Below, piece by piece: positions 40,985-55,533 of a stretch of DNA of 64,000 nucleotides (its first letter is position 1; each line of letters starts with the position of its first letter). The notes under the pieces were generated by a model. That model was not told the DNA's origin and searched no databases. It saw nothing but the letters and a program-made list of their open reading frames with translations. The position numbers and the translations under genes were made by a program. The DNA lies in NCBI GenBank assembly GCA_028386065.3, contig JAKUCV010000299.1:36347-100346 (forward strand), written 5' to 3'. This DNA comes from Turnera subulata. Its lineage: Eukaryota > Streptophyta > Magnoliopsida > Malpighiales > Passifloraceae.

Positions 40985-43900
40985 TGTAACAACCCGGGTA
41001 AAATTTTCATGATTTTTACCAAGTTATTTTAACTTTTACAGTGGTTATTAAAGTTTATCGCGGTTAATCAAGAATTTTACCAATCCGAGTCAATTTTCAT
41101 TTTTTTTATTATTATTTTCACTACTCTCAAAACTATTACTGTTGTTATTATTATTATCGTTACCATTATTTTTATTGATTTTTCTAACAAACATTAATAG
41201 TGATGTTATTATTATTCCGATATGGTATTTTTTGTTGCATAATTTACTAATTATAATTTAAAAAGAAATTTAAACATCGTAATTCGATGAATTCTATCAG
41301 AACGAGTTTTATCGAGGGTTTTTCCGGGAATAACCGAGCCTCGGAATTTAATTCCGAGGGTTACTCTGGATTTCCGAGCCTCCTTTACAACTAATCGAGC
41401 CTCGGTTTTCAGTTCCGAGACTTGGACAATGCTCGGGGAAACCGATGAAATTTTTCGAGCCTAAGTTGTATTTTTGGCTCTGAGACGGAAAATCCGAAGA
41501 GATGGGAGTACCCCCGCGATTCCGTTATCCCGACAAAAAATCTCAACCGGCCAATCGTGGCTTGCCACGTGGCCTCTCCTATTTTCTTTTCTTTTCCCTT
41601 TCTTTTCTTTCTTTTCCCCTCTCCTTCCTCTTCTCTTTCCCTTCAGCCGCCCACGTTTTACTGTAATTGGCCCCTCCCCTCACTTTCTTTCTTTTCCTCC
41701 TTTTTCTTCCTTGTCTTTTCTTCCTTTCGTTTTCTTTATTTTCTCTTCTCCTCCTCCCGATTCCTCACACCCTCTCTTGCAATTATTTCTTTTCTCTTCC
41801 TTCTCTTTCCTTCCTCTCCCCGGCTCGCACACACCACTGACGACCACACCTCCACCTCCCTGCCCCTTCCTCAGTTCCTCCTCTCCCTGCCTCTGCCGCG
41901 TCGCCGGTCAGACGAGAAGATCTGGCCCGATCTCCTCCCTTTCACCTCTGGACGCAGCCTCCACCACACCGAGCCGCGGCCGACTCGTTTCCTCCTCCTC
42001 TACCTCCACTCATGACCGCCGCCTTTCCTCCAGTGCCGCTGCAGCCGGACGTCGCCGTCACCTAACGAGTACGACGCCACCGGGATTGGAAGTAGGCCTC
42101 GCTGCTACTGTCGAGGGGCAGAGCACTGACCACGACCGAGCACAAAGGCCGATCCGCCTCACACCGTCGCCGCCGATCTCTTTCCCTGTTCCCGCGGTGC
42201 CGACCTCTCCTCCTCCCTTCGCTGCCGCGACGACCGCTGCGATCTTCCTCTTCCCTGCAGCTCTTCCATCGCGACCCCTCTCTCTCCTCTGCGACTTGCG
42301 CCTCTGCCGCGTCCGTTGCTCGTCATCACCGAGCTTGGGTGAGTCTCTGGCCGTGTCCCTTCTTCCTCTCTTTCTGCCTTTACCCGTTTGAGTTACGGAT
42401 TGATTGGTTTGAACTAATCGGGGTCAATTGTTTGGTTGTGGCCCTGTGATGTTGAACCGGGGGTGGTTTGTGTTGTTGATGATGGCGAGCTTCAAAGGGC
42501 AGTGGAGTTGCTGCCCTCGGGACTTCTGAGTTGATGAGGGATCGCGAACCGGAGTTTAGGGGATGTTCTATTGCGTGAACAGTACCAGCCGGAATCCGGC
42601 GAAATTCAGTCAGTCTTGGGAATTTTCCGGCGAGCTCGGAATGGACCCTTGGGTAAAAACCCGAACCCTTGGACATATGCATATTAATGAAGCCGAGCCA
42701 CGATAACGAACCCGAACCTTAACATGACGATAATTAGATGAACAATTAATTAATTTGACTAACCTATGCTTTTTATTTTATGCTTTGATTATTTAATCAT
42801 GCTTTTATTTAACTTATGCTTTATTTATTCACTTTATGCTTTTGTTAATTTTATGCTCTTAGTTACCGATACTTTTATTTAATTTTCCGAATGGGCTATT
42901 AAAAAGACCCATAGAATTTAATTTCCGGTTTTAATTTCATTTACATTTACTTGGGCTTGTAAAAGGCCCATTGAATTTAATTTTCGGTTTAACTTATTTT
43001 AATTGGGCTAATTATAACTAAGGGCCCATAATTCCTAATTTCATTAAGTCTTTTATTAAATTAATTTGAAGTTGTTTAATTATTTCTCCGATGGACTAAA
43101 CGCAAGTGAAGGTCCCCTGGGCTTAATTTCCTAATTACTTTAATACATTTCTAATACGTTTAAATTACCGTTCCTCTGGGCTAAATGATAATAGGCCCAT
43201 ACCTTATTTATTTATCAATTTCATTCTTATATAAATATTACTACTACCTATATTTTCATCGGCTAAATAATAAAAGAAAGTAATTAATATTCTTGGCTAT
43301 ATATATATACGAGTTTATTTTGGACTAAATTAATAATAGTTTCATAACAATTATTTCTACTGATTTTATTCTTACATATAACCCGTGCAAAATTTATTTT
43401 GAGGCTAATTATATTTTATTTATTTAACGGTAATATTATTTCGAAATATCAATTCATTAACAGTTATAATATTTCTATCCAATGATTTTGTTATATATTA
43501 AATCTAACTACTTAATATGTACAAGTTTTGAATTGTTATATTATTAAATAACCATTGTATTTTATCGAGCTATGGTATTATTACTACTCTCTACGCTCTG
43601 TTTACAATTAATGGATACAAACATATACGTATTTTATATATCATGTTAAAATTATTTTATACTATATATCAGCTATGTTAACCTCCTTACCAGTGAAGGT
43701 ATTTCCTATTTAACGGTTTTATTATCGGATATGTATTCTTCATATACTATTTGGACGTATTTAACGTTACCACTATTTTATAATCAATTCTTACTAAGCG
43801 TATATATGGTTACTACTATTATTATTATTTTATCGAGGATAAGTACTTATGAAATATTATTTACTTTGATATATTACCAAATATAATTTATACAATGTAT

Positions 43901-45171
43901 TTATGTATATACATGTTTTCTTGTCATAAGCGACCTAAGGGCCAGGATATTGGCTTGGACGCTCGGTTTCGGTTTTTGATTGACATCAAATATATTTGAT
44001 AAACCGCTGGATTTAATTAATTGCCACCAAGTTGGTTGAACTGTTTGGTAATAAGATAATTGTGGAGATACTAAAATGAACAGAAAAGCCGTCTAATAAA
44101 TGTTAAACCGGGATCATGCATAATCATTTTGTTGTGCATTATAAGTGATTATTGTGTCTCTATATACATATAGGGTAGCGAGGTTTGACCAGATGTCGGT
44201 TCAGAGACACATCAGGTGAGGATGGATAACCTTTGATATGTGCCCGTAAAACTGTGTTTGTTTTGTTGCTTGATTGAACTGCTGAGATGATTATTGTTGG
44301 TTGATTGACTGCTTTGATGTTGTTGTTGTTATTGATGTTAGACTGTGATATTGGATTTGTGATATTGTGTAGAGAATAATGATGAACTGGTCAATGTGGA
44401 TAATTGAGGAAAGAATAATGAGTGTTGGAAATGGAATTGGAATTGAATTTGAGATGATGATATAATTGTCACGTGGAAAGTAGTGGTACGACTAGATGGT
44501 TAGAGACTAGTTCTGTGGTGTCATGGCCGGTTTGGTTTGGTTATTGGGGATGTTGATCCCGGATGAGATTGATATTGGGATGTTGATCCCGGATGAGATT
44601 GTTATTGGGATGTTGATCCCGGATTGTGTTTTGGCCTGGCATCCGGAATTAGTTAATAACCAGGTACGACCCTAGCTTGTCCAGTGACGGGGCCCTGAAG
44701 CTAAAATTTGGTAATAATAATAAATATTCTTTTGGTCTTGGCTCAGTCGTATTTTGGTAGAATCTTTGTGTTGTGTTTGTCTGTGTTTACTTCGAAAGTA
44801 TTATGGTAGATTGCATATCTCTGTTTATCCTTCGTCGGTGAGCACTTCGGACTCACCCCTCGCCTGCGGGGTTTCATCCCGTAGGAAGAGTTGTTTGTGG
44901 TACAGGAACGTACGGGGCAGGCTGTTGTGTACCCTCGAGCAGGACTCGGATCCATTAATTCGCATTTGGAGTTTTGCATATATTGTTTATAAGTGTATAA
45001 ATGCTTCCGCTGTGCTAATGTTGTTGTTGAGATTCCCGAAGTCGGGTGTTATGATATTATCTTTGGGCCGTTGGGCCGAATTTTCCTGTTGTATTTACTG
45101 TCTGTGCCACGTGTCGGCACTATTGCTCGGTCAATACTGTATGTAGGGTAAATTTGGGTCGGGGTGTCTCA
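40985..45171 (+). mobile_element. Solo LTR, 4.2 kb, gypsy-type
   Basis: TGTAACAACCCGGG...GTCGGGGTGTCTCA with an exact target duplication CATTC (40980-40984 and 45172-45176) and no internal region. Sections: pyrimidine-rich 41575-41850, GC-rich 41850-42400, AT-rich 42700-43950, three GGGAT-gttg-ATCCC dyads (44547-44620) and the twin hairpin (44837-44885). Related to, but clearly diverged from, the 24647 LTR. The long open frame at 41474-42391 is Ser/Pro/Leu-rich and looks compositional. Confidence 0.88.
44547..44620 (+). repeat. Three dyads at 30-bp period in the solo LTR
   Basis: GGGAT-gttg-ATCCC at 44547-44560, 44577-44590 and 44607-44620, within a 30-base tandem unit ending GGATGAGATTG. 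Confidence 0.9.
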
Positions 45172-45176
45172 CATTC

Positions 45177-46722
45177 CAAGCCCCAAATTTTCCTTGCGTT
45201 CTCCCTATAAATTTAAATCTTTATATCTATATCATCTATACTATATAGTCACCAAAATTTATAAAATTAAAATACCAAAATATCCTCCTCTTTTTTATTA
45301 TAATTAAAGGTATAATAGTCATTTTAAAAACTATTTTAAATTAATTTTCATGAATACATGCATACTATTTATAAATAATTGTATTTATATATTAATGAGG
45401 GCTAAAATTTTATATATAGTATATATAGATTATTGATATTTCTTTACAATAATTAGATCAAATTCACGTGAGTTAAGACAGTATTATGATAGAATTATAT
45501 ACTAAAAGGAAAGAAAGAGTTATTATAAGACACTACATGCTATTCATATTTAACATTTTTAATTTAGCATAAATCTTGTTTTTTACTATAAAAAAATTTA
45601 TCCTGGCGTTGGAATCAATATATAGGCTTTAAATAAAAACCGATCCAACCGGCTCCTTACACATCTGCTATCATAAATATTAAATATCTTGCATCTAACT
45701 TGGTGGCCTTCCAGCGTTGTGCAAAAGGGACATGAACTATGTTGCGGATTGTGCAAAAGAGACATGAACTATGTTACGAATTGTGCAAAAGCAACTCGAC
45801 TCAATTTTTAATTTTAACAGATTGACATACATGCCATTTTCGTCTCTTATTGTGAAAAAAACTATTAATTATATTTTTTTCGTTGAAGTTCAAGTTAACA
45901 AGACAAGGACTAACACAAATCCTTCAATTCCTTAGTTGTTTAGAGCTGGTATTGTATAAATAACAATGACAAAGACATTAACAAAGTAGAATAATTATCA
46001 GCAAATCTAAAATCTATACATAGACTGAAGGATTTAAAATAAATAATTAAAAATAAAAATGAATACTTACTTTATGATGATTCTTAAAATTAAAAATAAA
46101 TATTTCATTGAAATCATATTAAATTTGAGAGAGAGGAGTAGAGTAGAGAGGAGAATTATAGAGAGAGGAGTTGGATAGAGTAGTCAAAGAAAACCATGAA
46201 AAAAAAAAAGAAAACTATGAAAAAGAATGATAAAGGAAAAAAGTATTATCATAGAAATTCATACAACCAAAATAAATAATAATAGAAAGTAATAATATAA
46301 TTAATAATCTCTTTCATTAATAATATAATTTAATAGTTAAAATTATGTAATTGACAATATCAAAGGATTAAATAATATTATTAGTAATAATTGATTTTAT
46401 AAATTCATATTGCACTATATAAACTAATTTTAAATAATGGATATCCGTCTGGTTAGATTTTATATATAAGTTCTTTTAAAAATTAAGATTAAAATACTAT
46501 ACCATGTGATTTGAAGAATATAATACTATGCCACGTGCAAAAAAGAACTAGTACATTAAAAAACACCGTACACAATACTCTTTATGATCACTTTAATAGT
46601 AAAAAACAATATCTATAATTGTATTACACGAAATTTAGTTTTGGTTATATTATAATTATAAATCTTTTGTATTACATAATATTATTTATTTTTAAAAGAA
46701 TACATTAAGACATAGTAGATCC
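45177..46722. other. Intergenic, AT-rich
   Basis: No coding region supported. A unit of about 35 bases (TTGTGCAAAAGGGACATGAA + CTATGTTGCGGA) is repeated two and a half times at 45716-45795. A TCTATACTATAT word at 45233 resembles a Helitron 5' end, but no matching 3' hairpin-CTRR end was identified. Confidence 0.45.
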
Positions 46723-48781
46723 TGTAGGTCCAAAGTGGCTAAGAGGGGGGGGGGGGGGGGGGTGAATTAGCCCTTTTTCGCTTAATCACCGATTTGGCGT
46801 CACTAATGCCAAATTGATGCAAATTGATTTTATATCTAAATCTGGAAAATTAGGAACACACTAAAGCACAATTAAGGAGAGGGTTACAGATATTGGCACA
46901 AAAGATTTATAGTGGTTCGCCACACAGGACTACCTCCACTACTCAAGGAGTCCACCTTGAGATTTCTAACCTTCACTAACCTTGATTTTTACGGGATCAA
47001 CTAATAACTTATAGTATAAGGTTTTACCTAGGCTAACCTCAAACCTCTCATACCTACAAAGATAATCCAAGCTTTGCTCTTAGTTCCCCAGCAAGATATC
47101 CCCTATCCTACCTCACTCATTTGGTTTCTTCATAAGTTAAACCAACAAAGCCTTTCTCTCACAAGTTTTTCTAAGGTGCAACTTGCAAACCTTCTCTCAA
47201 AGCTAATCCTAACTTTGCTTATCACTAATCAGCACAAAAGCACTCAGAAGCTTCTCTAAGATATAACCCTCTCTCAAGATATCTTCATGAGTGACTCACT
47301 CAAGAGATTTACAAGTAATGTACAAGGAAGGATGTTTGAACACTCTCAGGCTTAGGAGGAGAGCTGCTGCTACACTTTTTTCACCATTGGCAGCTCTGCC
47401 ATTCTTCATCAATCTGTCTTCCATATATAGAGGCAAGGCGAAAGAAGAGTAATAACTATGTGTCACTGTCAGTTGCATTGAGTTCTGGCATGAAAGGCGC
47501 CACAATATTCAAATTCCTGAGTAGTCACTCTCGCTCAGCACCTTTTGTGAAGATCAAGGTTGTTGCTCACATGTTGATTTTATAAGAATGTTAAGAGAGG
47601 AAGCTGCAACTTGTTTCAATCATCCTGTGTAGTTCTAGAAGTTTAGAGTACTAGGTTGCTTTGACTTCCTAGTAATAGGTTAGCTTGACACAAAGACCAA
47701 AGAAAGCCAACTATCATCAATCTCTTGTCACTGTCAGATTTTTCATGAAGACGCCAGGTCATCAACGTTTCAGCAGCTTTTGTAAAGTCCAGGGTTGGCA
47801 TTTCCATGTGGGACTTGGTTGAATCAATTTGAATCCGTTAGGAGTCCCTTTCCTTCCAGCCCGTTCTGTTGTCAGAGGTGCCAGAGTGTCAACAGTCTTC
47901 TTCCTTGTTGTCCCTTTCATGTTTTGGCAAGAGACACACCAGACTGCAGCATTTTGTCATTGATGTCATTGTTTAGCATAGTCCTAGGTTGGTCCTAGGA
48001 AGTTTGAATTCAACTGTCTTTTGATCTGTTTAAGGTTGCTTTAATTATAGAATTAGTGTCTAGAAATGGTAGGTACTAGGTTTGTTGACCAATCCCATTA
48101 AGGATTTAAACAAACATGAGTGGCATGGGAGTTTGCACATGAAAGCGACCCATCATGCTTCAAAACCAATCCCGTGCACTCTTCTTCCAATGCTTGATTT
48201 GATCACGGGTTGGCATACATCATGTGAGCTGCAATTCTTGGTTAGACACAACACATGCTACACATAGGTTTGTCATAATCAAAACCTAGTTAGCTTGTTT
48301 AATATATAATATAATATAGAGTCTAGGATGGATGCACAAGTAACAAGACTTGAAAGAGACATGTCTACTACACAAAAGTATCACATGCATGCTTTGATTT
48401 AATATATAAATCTGAAACTCAAAGTTTGTTAGCATCAAGACATGGCTAAGGAATAAAGAGGATTAATAAATATGATTTACGCAAAATCAAACACTAATCC
48501 ACACATAATCAATTATCTCGGTTAGCATGTTTAATTAAGATTATAGAAAATGATTAACACAAAGCACATGCTAATCCAACCTTAAGCTAAAAATCTCCTC
48601 CTTTTTTATGATGACAACCTTTGCGTGAAAAGACAATAACTTTTGAAATCAGTTTTGCACAAATGCTCCCCCTTATTGTATGCTCCCCCTATCTAAAATA
48701 TTTTTGCAATATAAGAACATCTCACTCATGCATGATTCAACTATGTCATATAAGTATGCAAGTATTTGCGATCACGCAACA
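46723..48781 (-). repeat. 3' LTR of the minus-strand copia element
   Basis: On the minus strand TGTTGCGTGATCGC...GGACCTACA, bounded by a purine tract upstream. The distal end contains an 18-base poly-G on the plus strand (46745-46762). The block AGTGGTTCGCCACACAGGAC and the tract GAGGGGGGTGAATTAGCC are typical of repetitive plant copia LTRs. The partner LTR was not found. Confidence 0.6.
46745..46762 (+). repeat. Poly-G run (18 G)
   Basis: Uninterrupted G18 near the end of the copia LTR; the length may be affected by sequencing. Confidence 0.95.
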
Positions 48782-49640
48782 CTATTTCTCCCCCTTTTGG
48801 CATCTCAAAAAGCAAATATCATCAAGTGTGAATTACTGAGATAAGCTATATTATAATAGATCAAGATACTATATTCTAGCAAAAAATCAACAAGAAAACG
48901 GTAATAAAGTATGGTCAATAGAAATGTCAACAAACAATGTTAGTCTGATTGTATCCCCTTTTGGCATGTCTCAGGCCAAATCGCAACACAAAGGGATAAC
49001 CATAGACATGCAGCAAAAAGAATGCATTATCACCTAGAGCGACTAGCTGGATAAATATCTTCAGAGTTGTAAAATTTAGAGCTCAATATTGATCTTCTCT
49101 GTATAAGATAAATCGGAAGTAAGCTAAAAGAGGACGATCAAATTTCCTGCATAAAGGTGTTAATAACTCAACCAAGTGGAAATACTCACGTTTTGGCATC
49201 AATCGTGCCAAAAATCAACTCAAAGTATCAGTCAACAAGCAAATATATAACATCAACAATAATATAAATAATAAATCAGAATGTCAAAATAATATGATGG
49301 AGTGACAGCGACTCAATAATAATTTTTCTAAAAGCATCAACTAAGAGCTCAAAAAGCTCATTAATGGTATATCCCCTATTTTGCATGAATAAAACCAATA
49401 GATAACAAAACATGTAGCATAGTATTTTAAGAAAAAACAATAATCAACATAATATGCACATACTAATATAAAATCCAAACAGGCAATTAAAATTATGTTA
49501 TGATATGGGAATGCATGAATCTAAAGAGCAATAGATGAGAAGGAGTCAAACCCGGTTTAATGGGTAATAGATTCTTCTTCTTGTGGAGTGGCAGCAGGTG
49601 GTGGATGATAGTAAGAAGAATCTCTGACCTTAGCCAACAA
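48782..49640 (-). other. Post-pol region of copia element, distal part
   Basis: Non-coding or decayed sequence between the solo LTR and the purine tract. CCCCTTTTGGCAT-type words recur (48793, 48956), which on the minus strand are ATGCCAAAAGGGG purine tracts; the one at 48782-48801 adjoins the LTR. Confidence 0.5.
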
Positions 49641-51928
49641 TGTAACGCCCCGGATTTTCATAATTTAATTTATGGAATCTTTAGAATTTTTATTCCAATT
49701 TTACCCTCGAGGAATTTACGGATTTTCGGTTGTGGAAATTAATTATTTCCCTTGGAAATGTTAATTTTAAGTGAGTATTATAGGGTGTTCAATTTTCGTC
49801 GGGTTTGAGAACTTGTTTCGGGGTGAAACGGGGTTTATCGTAGTTTTAATTAAAAACTACGTCGTTTTAACTAAGGGAAAGGAAAAAAAGGAAAAGAAAA
49901 AAAAAGTTGACGAGGAAGGGCAGGTTGACCGCAACCAAGCCAAAAGGCGTCGTTTTGGCTCGGACGGGTCAAAACCCTAAGCCTTTCCTTCTCTTCCCTT
50001 CTCTTCTTCTTTTCTTATTTTTTCTTTCTTTCTCTTCTTCCGCCGCAGCTCTTTCTCTCTCTCTCTCTCTAACCTCTCCATCTCTCCCTCATCTCTCACT
50101 CTCGTTCCTATCCTCACCGCCGCCACCTCTATCTTCTCTTACTCCTCTTTGCCGCCGCCATTCCGTTCGTAGCCGCGTTCCCGTCTGCAGGTGAAGAGGG
50201 AGCTATGCGTGGATGACTTGTGACGGAGGAACCGAAGTGGATTCGGTGTCGTGGCGAGCCGTCACACCGCCGATCGCCGGTAAGCCTCAAACCTTCTCTT
50301 TTTCCTCTCTTTCCACTTTGGTTTTCCTTTGGTATCGACTTGGTGTTTAATCGGGCTCAGTTGTTTGTTTGAGTGTTGGCTCCGGGCGGTGTGGTGCAGT
50401 GTTCAATTGGGCTCGGATTAAGTTGTTTGGTGCGAGCCAGTGAGTGTGTTTGTGGGGTCGTTGGTCGTCGCCGGTGGTTCTGTGTTGGTGATTTCTGGTC
50501 GTGCTTGGGTTGCTGTTTCAGAGCATCCTTTTGGTTCGGCTTGTGCAGTGTGGTTGAGAGCTCGGGGTTGGTGCTTGGATCTGTTTTGCTGAACACATAA
50601 TTCAATTCCGATGAGAATCCTACATCCTATTCTGGATTTGTTGCTTTCATGTTAGTTTCCTATAGGAGTTGTGTTGTTTTGAATGTGGAATTCTATTTTG
50701 GGGGTCAGACAAATTGTTTGAGGGTGTTTATCTTGGTGTCGTGGAAGTTCCGACGAGCTCAGGGCACTGTTTCAGCGAAGTTTGACCGGAATCCGGCGAG
50801 AGGTTCCGACGAGAGGTCACTGTTCCGGAGAGTAGGAGTCATTTTCTGGTGGAATGGGGAAAACTTCTTCGGCATCCCACAGTATTGCCCGATATGGCGT
50901 ATTTTAATTTTGTACGCGGCATGTATTATTATTTTCTGGATTGGGTTATGTACTAAGTATGTATAGGAGTAACTGAGAGTGGGAGTGAGTGTGTGTGGCC
51001 GGGAATGGATCGACACGAGTAGAACCTTATGTCGAAAATACTTGGACTCGGGAAAGACCTTAGAACGGTATATAGGTAAAACCGGGCCTAGGCCCAACTA
51101 ACTAACTCTAAAGGCCTTAAGATGTTTTTATTGACTTTAAGGTATGGGCTTGAGGCCCAATTTCATAATTGGTTTATTTTGGACTCAAGGAGGTAGGCTT
51201 AGGCCCGGGACTCGGTTTTGGACTTAGATGGGCTTAAGCCCGGTGAATCTTAGGGCCTGATCTGTTGGAGTTTAGGTGAGAGAACACCTTTGTTGGGCTT
51301 AGACCCTGAAACCTCATAATCTATTAACTAGGGTCGAGTTTTACTCAGTTGAGCATATAGTTATCATGCATGCATTGTTTTGAATTGTAATTGTTGTGTG
51401 TGCCGGTATTCAGGCACGGGTAACACCTCGGCAGTTGGAGGATCTGTCTTGGGGAATGCTCCACAGGATAATCGTCGTTGAGGTGACTTTATAAGTCTTT
51501 TTATGTTCGTTTGCATGTGCTTGTTGGTTTGGTTTGTCTGAGTTACATGCCTTGTTTGCTAACATGCCATGATCTGTATTGTGTTCCTGTGTGTTACTAC
51601 TTGTCGGATGAGCATGATTTGTTTAACTGTTATGAGATATAACATGTGGTATGATTTTGGGTGATCTATGTGATGTATTGTGGGTTGGAAACCCGGATGC
51701 TTGATTTAGTGAATAATTCACACAACCCTGATAAATCATAACTTATGGCACACATGAACTCTTAAGTATGAATAAGAATAATACACAATAAAAGTTATAC
51801 TACTGTGGGCTGATGACCTGTTGGTTCGAGCGGGAAGTGATACCCCTCGGGATTGCATGCGGGATAGCATGGTATATGCGGTTTAGCATATGGGTCTGTG
51901 ATGACCGGTTCTACCTCCCCCTTTCTAC

Positions 51929-51978
<50 letters not shown>

Positions 51979-52679
51979 GATTGTATTTGGGCTTATTGCC
52001 TGGTTATATTGGGCTTACGCCCTGGTTGTCTCATGAGACGGGACCGAGCTCGACGCACACTGCAGGGTGCCCTGAATAATAAATATAATAATAATAACAA
52101 AACACAATCAGATGTAAAACATAAACTATCTGTTTATCTGTTGTTGGCATGTTAGTACTGATTATTGTGTGTTTGCTTACTAGTGCTTGTTCCTCTACAC
52201 TCCTTTCGAGCTTGCTTTGCACACCTACATAACTGGATTTATACTCCTCACTGAGTAGGCGACTCACATTATCGCCACCGTTGTTTTTCAGACCCTTAGT
52301 TTGCGTGCCGCTTCCTTTTTCCTTCCCGAAGTGCGGACGAGGATATCCCAGCAGGTAGCTGTGCTTCTTCTCCCAGTTGGATCCATAGAGCCGACATGCA
52401 TATCATTTTCTTCTCTTGTTTTTATTTTATCTTTATCTTCCGCTGCATAGAAATTTGTTGAGATGTCGTTCTTGTTTTTATTACATTGTCGACGGTTTGC
52501 CGGGTTTGATTTGTGGCTTGACAAGCCGGTTTATTTCTGTTCTTTTGTGACATCTCAGTTTAATAAGGTTTATAGATAATGTTATGGCATTGGTTTACAT
52601 ACCTTGGATTTCAGGGGTATTTTGGTAAATTCTTATTATTTTACTATTTTTATTGTAAAATTGGGATACGGGCGTTTCA
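49641..52679 (+). mobile_element. Solo LTR, 3.0 kb, gypsy-type
   Basis: TGTAACGCCCCGG...GATACGGGCGTTTCA with target duplication AACAA at 49636-49640 and 52680-52684. Same family as 9154-12268 (reverse) and the truncated 55866-57748. It has ACGT-centred palindromes (49853-49868), a CT tract (50040-50070), a CCGGAATCCGGCGA word (50789) and (CT)n(TA)n at 51928-51978. It interrupts the minus-strand copia element. Confidence 0.92.
51928..51978. repeat. (CT)n-(TA)n compound microsatellite
   Basis: About 12 CT units then about 13 TA units. The reverse-orientation relative at about 9860-9890 has (GA)n at the same place. Confidence 0.95.
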
Positions 52680-52684
52680 AACAA

Positions 52685-54429
52685 TATGTCCATGCTCTTT
52701 TTGAATTTGCATCACCCCTTCAAGTTTTCTATTGGAAACCATCAAGTCCTCCTTCATTCCAATGATTCTTCCATCATCATCATCATGTTTTAAGGCCATA
52801 TTGGTGTAAAATTACTCAATCAAGTTAAGATCAAGCCTTTCTAGGAAGTGACATATGAGTCTCAAAGCTTGCTCTTTTGTTGCCTCTTGGAACACCAAGT
52901 CTAACATAATCCGGCAGGAGTGCATATTGTGACTTTAGGGATTTTACTGCTAACAGCAGCTCCTCGATCATTTTCATTCCCTCTATTGACCTCTCACTTG
53001 ATAGATAGGCATCTTCAACAAGCTTTCTCTTCTTCATCCCTTTTCTCGATTTAACAAGCATTTACTTTATATGATAGGAACTAAAGAAGTTTCTTCTCTA
53101 GACTTGGACTCTTCTGCTCAATACTGGATGCTTTTCTCATACTTCAGAGTCTGAAATTCTAACAACTTTCTCTTTCCCTTTCTTTGAGAGGCTTTGGTAA
53201 GAAGTCCTCTTCTTTGGTCTTGTGCTTCTCTTTATTTTCCGTTTTGCCATCGTAGAAGCCAAAAGCACTATCAAACTTCTCCAGATCTATAGCCAAGTAG
53301 CCTTTTCCGGCTCTTCAATAATTATTTCTTCAAGATCTAGTGGTGCTTCAACAAAAAAAATTTATTCTGAATTATCTATGACAGTAGCATTTCCGGAGTA
53401 GATTCAGTCTCATGTTGACTCGGTTTCCCTTGAGTGTTTTCCTTTGGCCTTCTTCTTATAGATGAGGTCTTGGTATTTTCTTCTTCTTCTCAATTTTCTC
53501 TCTAAGACTTGGTGGTGCCTCAACAAATTTTTCTCTTGAATAGTCTTGAGAAGTTAGAGTTCAGAAACCACTTGAAGTTTTTTGCTTGACTTGATTCACT
53601 TTGAGGGGCCTTTGACTTACTTGAGCTTGGAATATGATTATTGACTGAAACATCTTCTCTATCCTTCTATTTGAACACTTTAAGGTCTTCTTCAGTAGGA
53701 ACGCTACATAATTTGAGAATTGATAGACTTCAAAGTCTTCAACTCTTACTTCAAGTGTGCTTCATGTTCCATTTTGTACTTTGGGTGGAGATAGATAAGG
53801 ATTTTTGTGTTTAGATCAGATTGGCTTACTTTGAGATTGGTTTTCGAATTTGTAGAAGGAAAGAGAGACAAGAATTATTTCCACCATGGTTAGCATTCAT
53901 CTCACTCCGTTTGCACAAAGGATAAAGGTAGGATATGAGAGAGAGTATTGGAAAGATAGTTGAGTAAGTGGATATGAAGGAAACTGATTGTCCAATGGGT
54001 ATTTCAGGTTATCAATACAAATTCTCTCAACAACCCCATCTATCACTTTTTTAAAAGTATTCTACCCCAATGTTACCTTTTTGAAAAGTAACATGCACGC
54101 TGCAAGAATCTAGCAGGTTTGGCAGGCTCGGCTTGTGAAAGATTTCTGCCTATAGAGCTGAAAATAGGCCCTCTCTTTCTTTAAAATTTTTGCACAAAGA
54201 TTGATGCATTCTTTTTCAACATCTGCCTTTTGAATTTGTAGCTTCTCTGATGCCAAAGCAGCTTGCTCTCTGATTTCTTCATAAGTCACCAATTTCACCA
54301 ATCCATTTTTTATCTCCATCGTAATTTCATCATTGCCCAAATGTTAAGTGCAAGTGTGCAATTGAATGTTCATGGACTAAGTGATGAATATGCATGTTCA
54401 CATATAAAGAGATCAAAGTTGAGAGATAT
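52685..54429 (-). pseudogene. Post-pol coding region of copia element, decayed
   Basis: On the minus strand, after RNase H, open stretches remain at 54340-54110 (NDEITMEIKNG...YEEIREQAALASEKLQIQKA) and 53061-52831 (KSRKGMKKRKLVEDAYLSSE). They are charged, Glu/Lys-rich and probably helical. SIRE-type copia elements have an extra ORF in this position. I cannot identify a domain, and stops between the stretches show that it is broken. Glu/Ser-rich fragments continue through 53100-53900. Confidence 0.4.
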
Positions 54430-55091
54430 CACCAAAGAAGAATTGTAGATACTCCAATGTGGAGTGCGCATTTCATTCTCCACATGAATCCTGGTGAACT
54501 GATCTTCCTTTAGTCACTTGGTGAAAATACCTGCAAGTTAATTCTCACTTTTGACAAGAACAAGTGTTATATCCTTCTTAAGCATATAATCTTTGATGAA
54601 ATTTTGTATCTCTTCAATGTGTTTGGTACATGAGTGTTAGACTGAATCTTTAGAGAGATAAGCACACTTGAGCTATCACATAGAATAAGAAGGCATATAT
54701 AATCTAGGCTATAACATATATTTCATCTAACCAACTTGAGCATGTTATAACACCATTAATAAAAAATTCGGTTTCACAGATGCCAAATTGTACTTTTTGC
54801 TAAACCAAGATAGAAATGATTATGCAATGCACTAACAAGAACCACTTGTTCTTTTTAATCTAATAGATATCCAACAAAGTCATTATTAGAATAATTAAAC
54901 AGTTTCAAAGAAAATAACTTTTGGGCTACTGTGATCTAATATAAAGATATAACTTTTGAGCTCTTGAAAAGATCATTTGATAACACTTAGCTTGGATACA
55001 TTAAAACAACAATGAAGTATAGACAAAACCAAACATTGATCATAGTATCAGGTTTAGTAGCAGCAGAGAGATAAAGAGCACTATTAATCAC

Positions 55092-55484
55092 AGGATTAAA
55101 GCTTTTTTTCGTCCTTGTGTAAGGCCTCAAAGTTAAAATTCATCCTCGTTTAGGATTTTGGCCTCTTTTCATCCCTCTGCTCGACCTTTTTGGTCTCTCC
55201 GGCCAGAATCCGGCGAAAATCGCTGACGTGGCACATTTTCCGGCGCCACATCAGATTTTTTTTGTCCACATGTCAGGAAAAAACCCAAAACCAAACCAGA
55301 ATACACCCGACCGGTTCTGCCCACCTAAATAACCCGGAACCCAAAATATAATTTTATATTTTTAATTATACAAATAATTTGAATAATAAAGTTAGCTTAT
55401 TTCTAAAATAATAAAACACAATATATATTTTTTATTTTTTATTTAATAAAAATAATTTCACAAAATATCTTAGTTTTCTTGTTT

Positions 55485-55533
<49 letters not shown>

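Noticed and set aside
41474..42391. 305-codon plus-strand open frame
   Set aside because: It lies in the pyrimidine-rich and GC-rich part of a solo LTR. The product is Ser/Pro/Leu/Phe low complexity with no domain, and overlapping frames are open too.
45233..46722. Helitron starting TCTATACTATAT
   Set aside because: Only a 5'-end-like word is present; no 3' hairpin with CTRR end or Rep/helicase sequence was found.
52831..54340. Envelope-like gene in the minus-strand copia element
   Set aside because: The position fits SIRE-type extra ORFs, but no signal peptide, membrane segment or recognisable domain is visible and the frame is broken; kept only as a decayed post-pol region.
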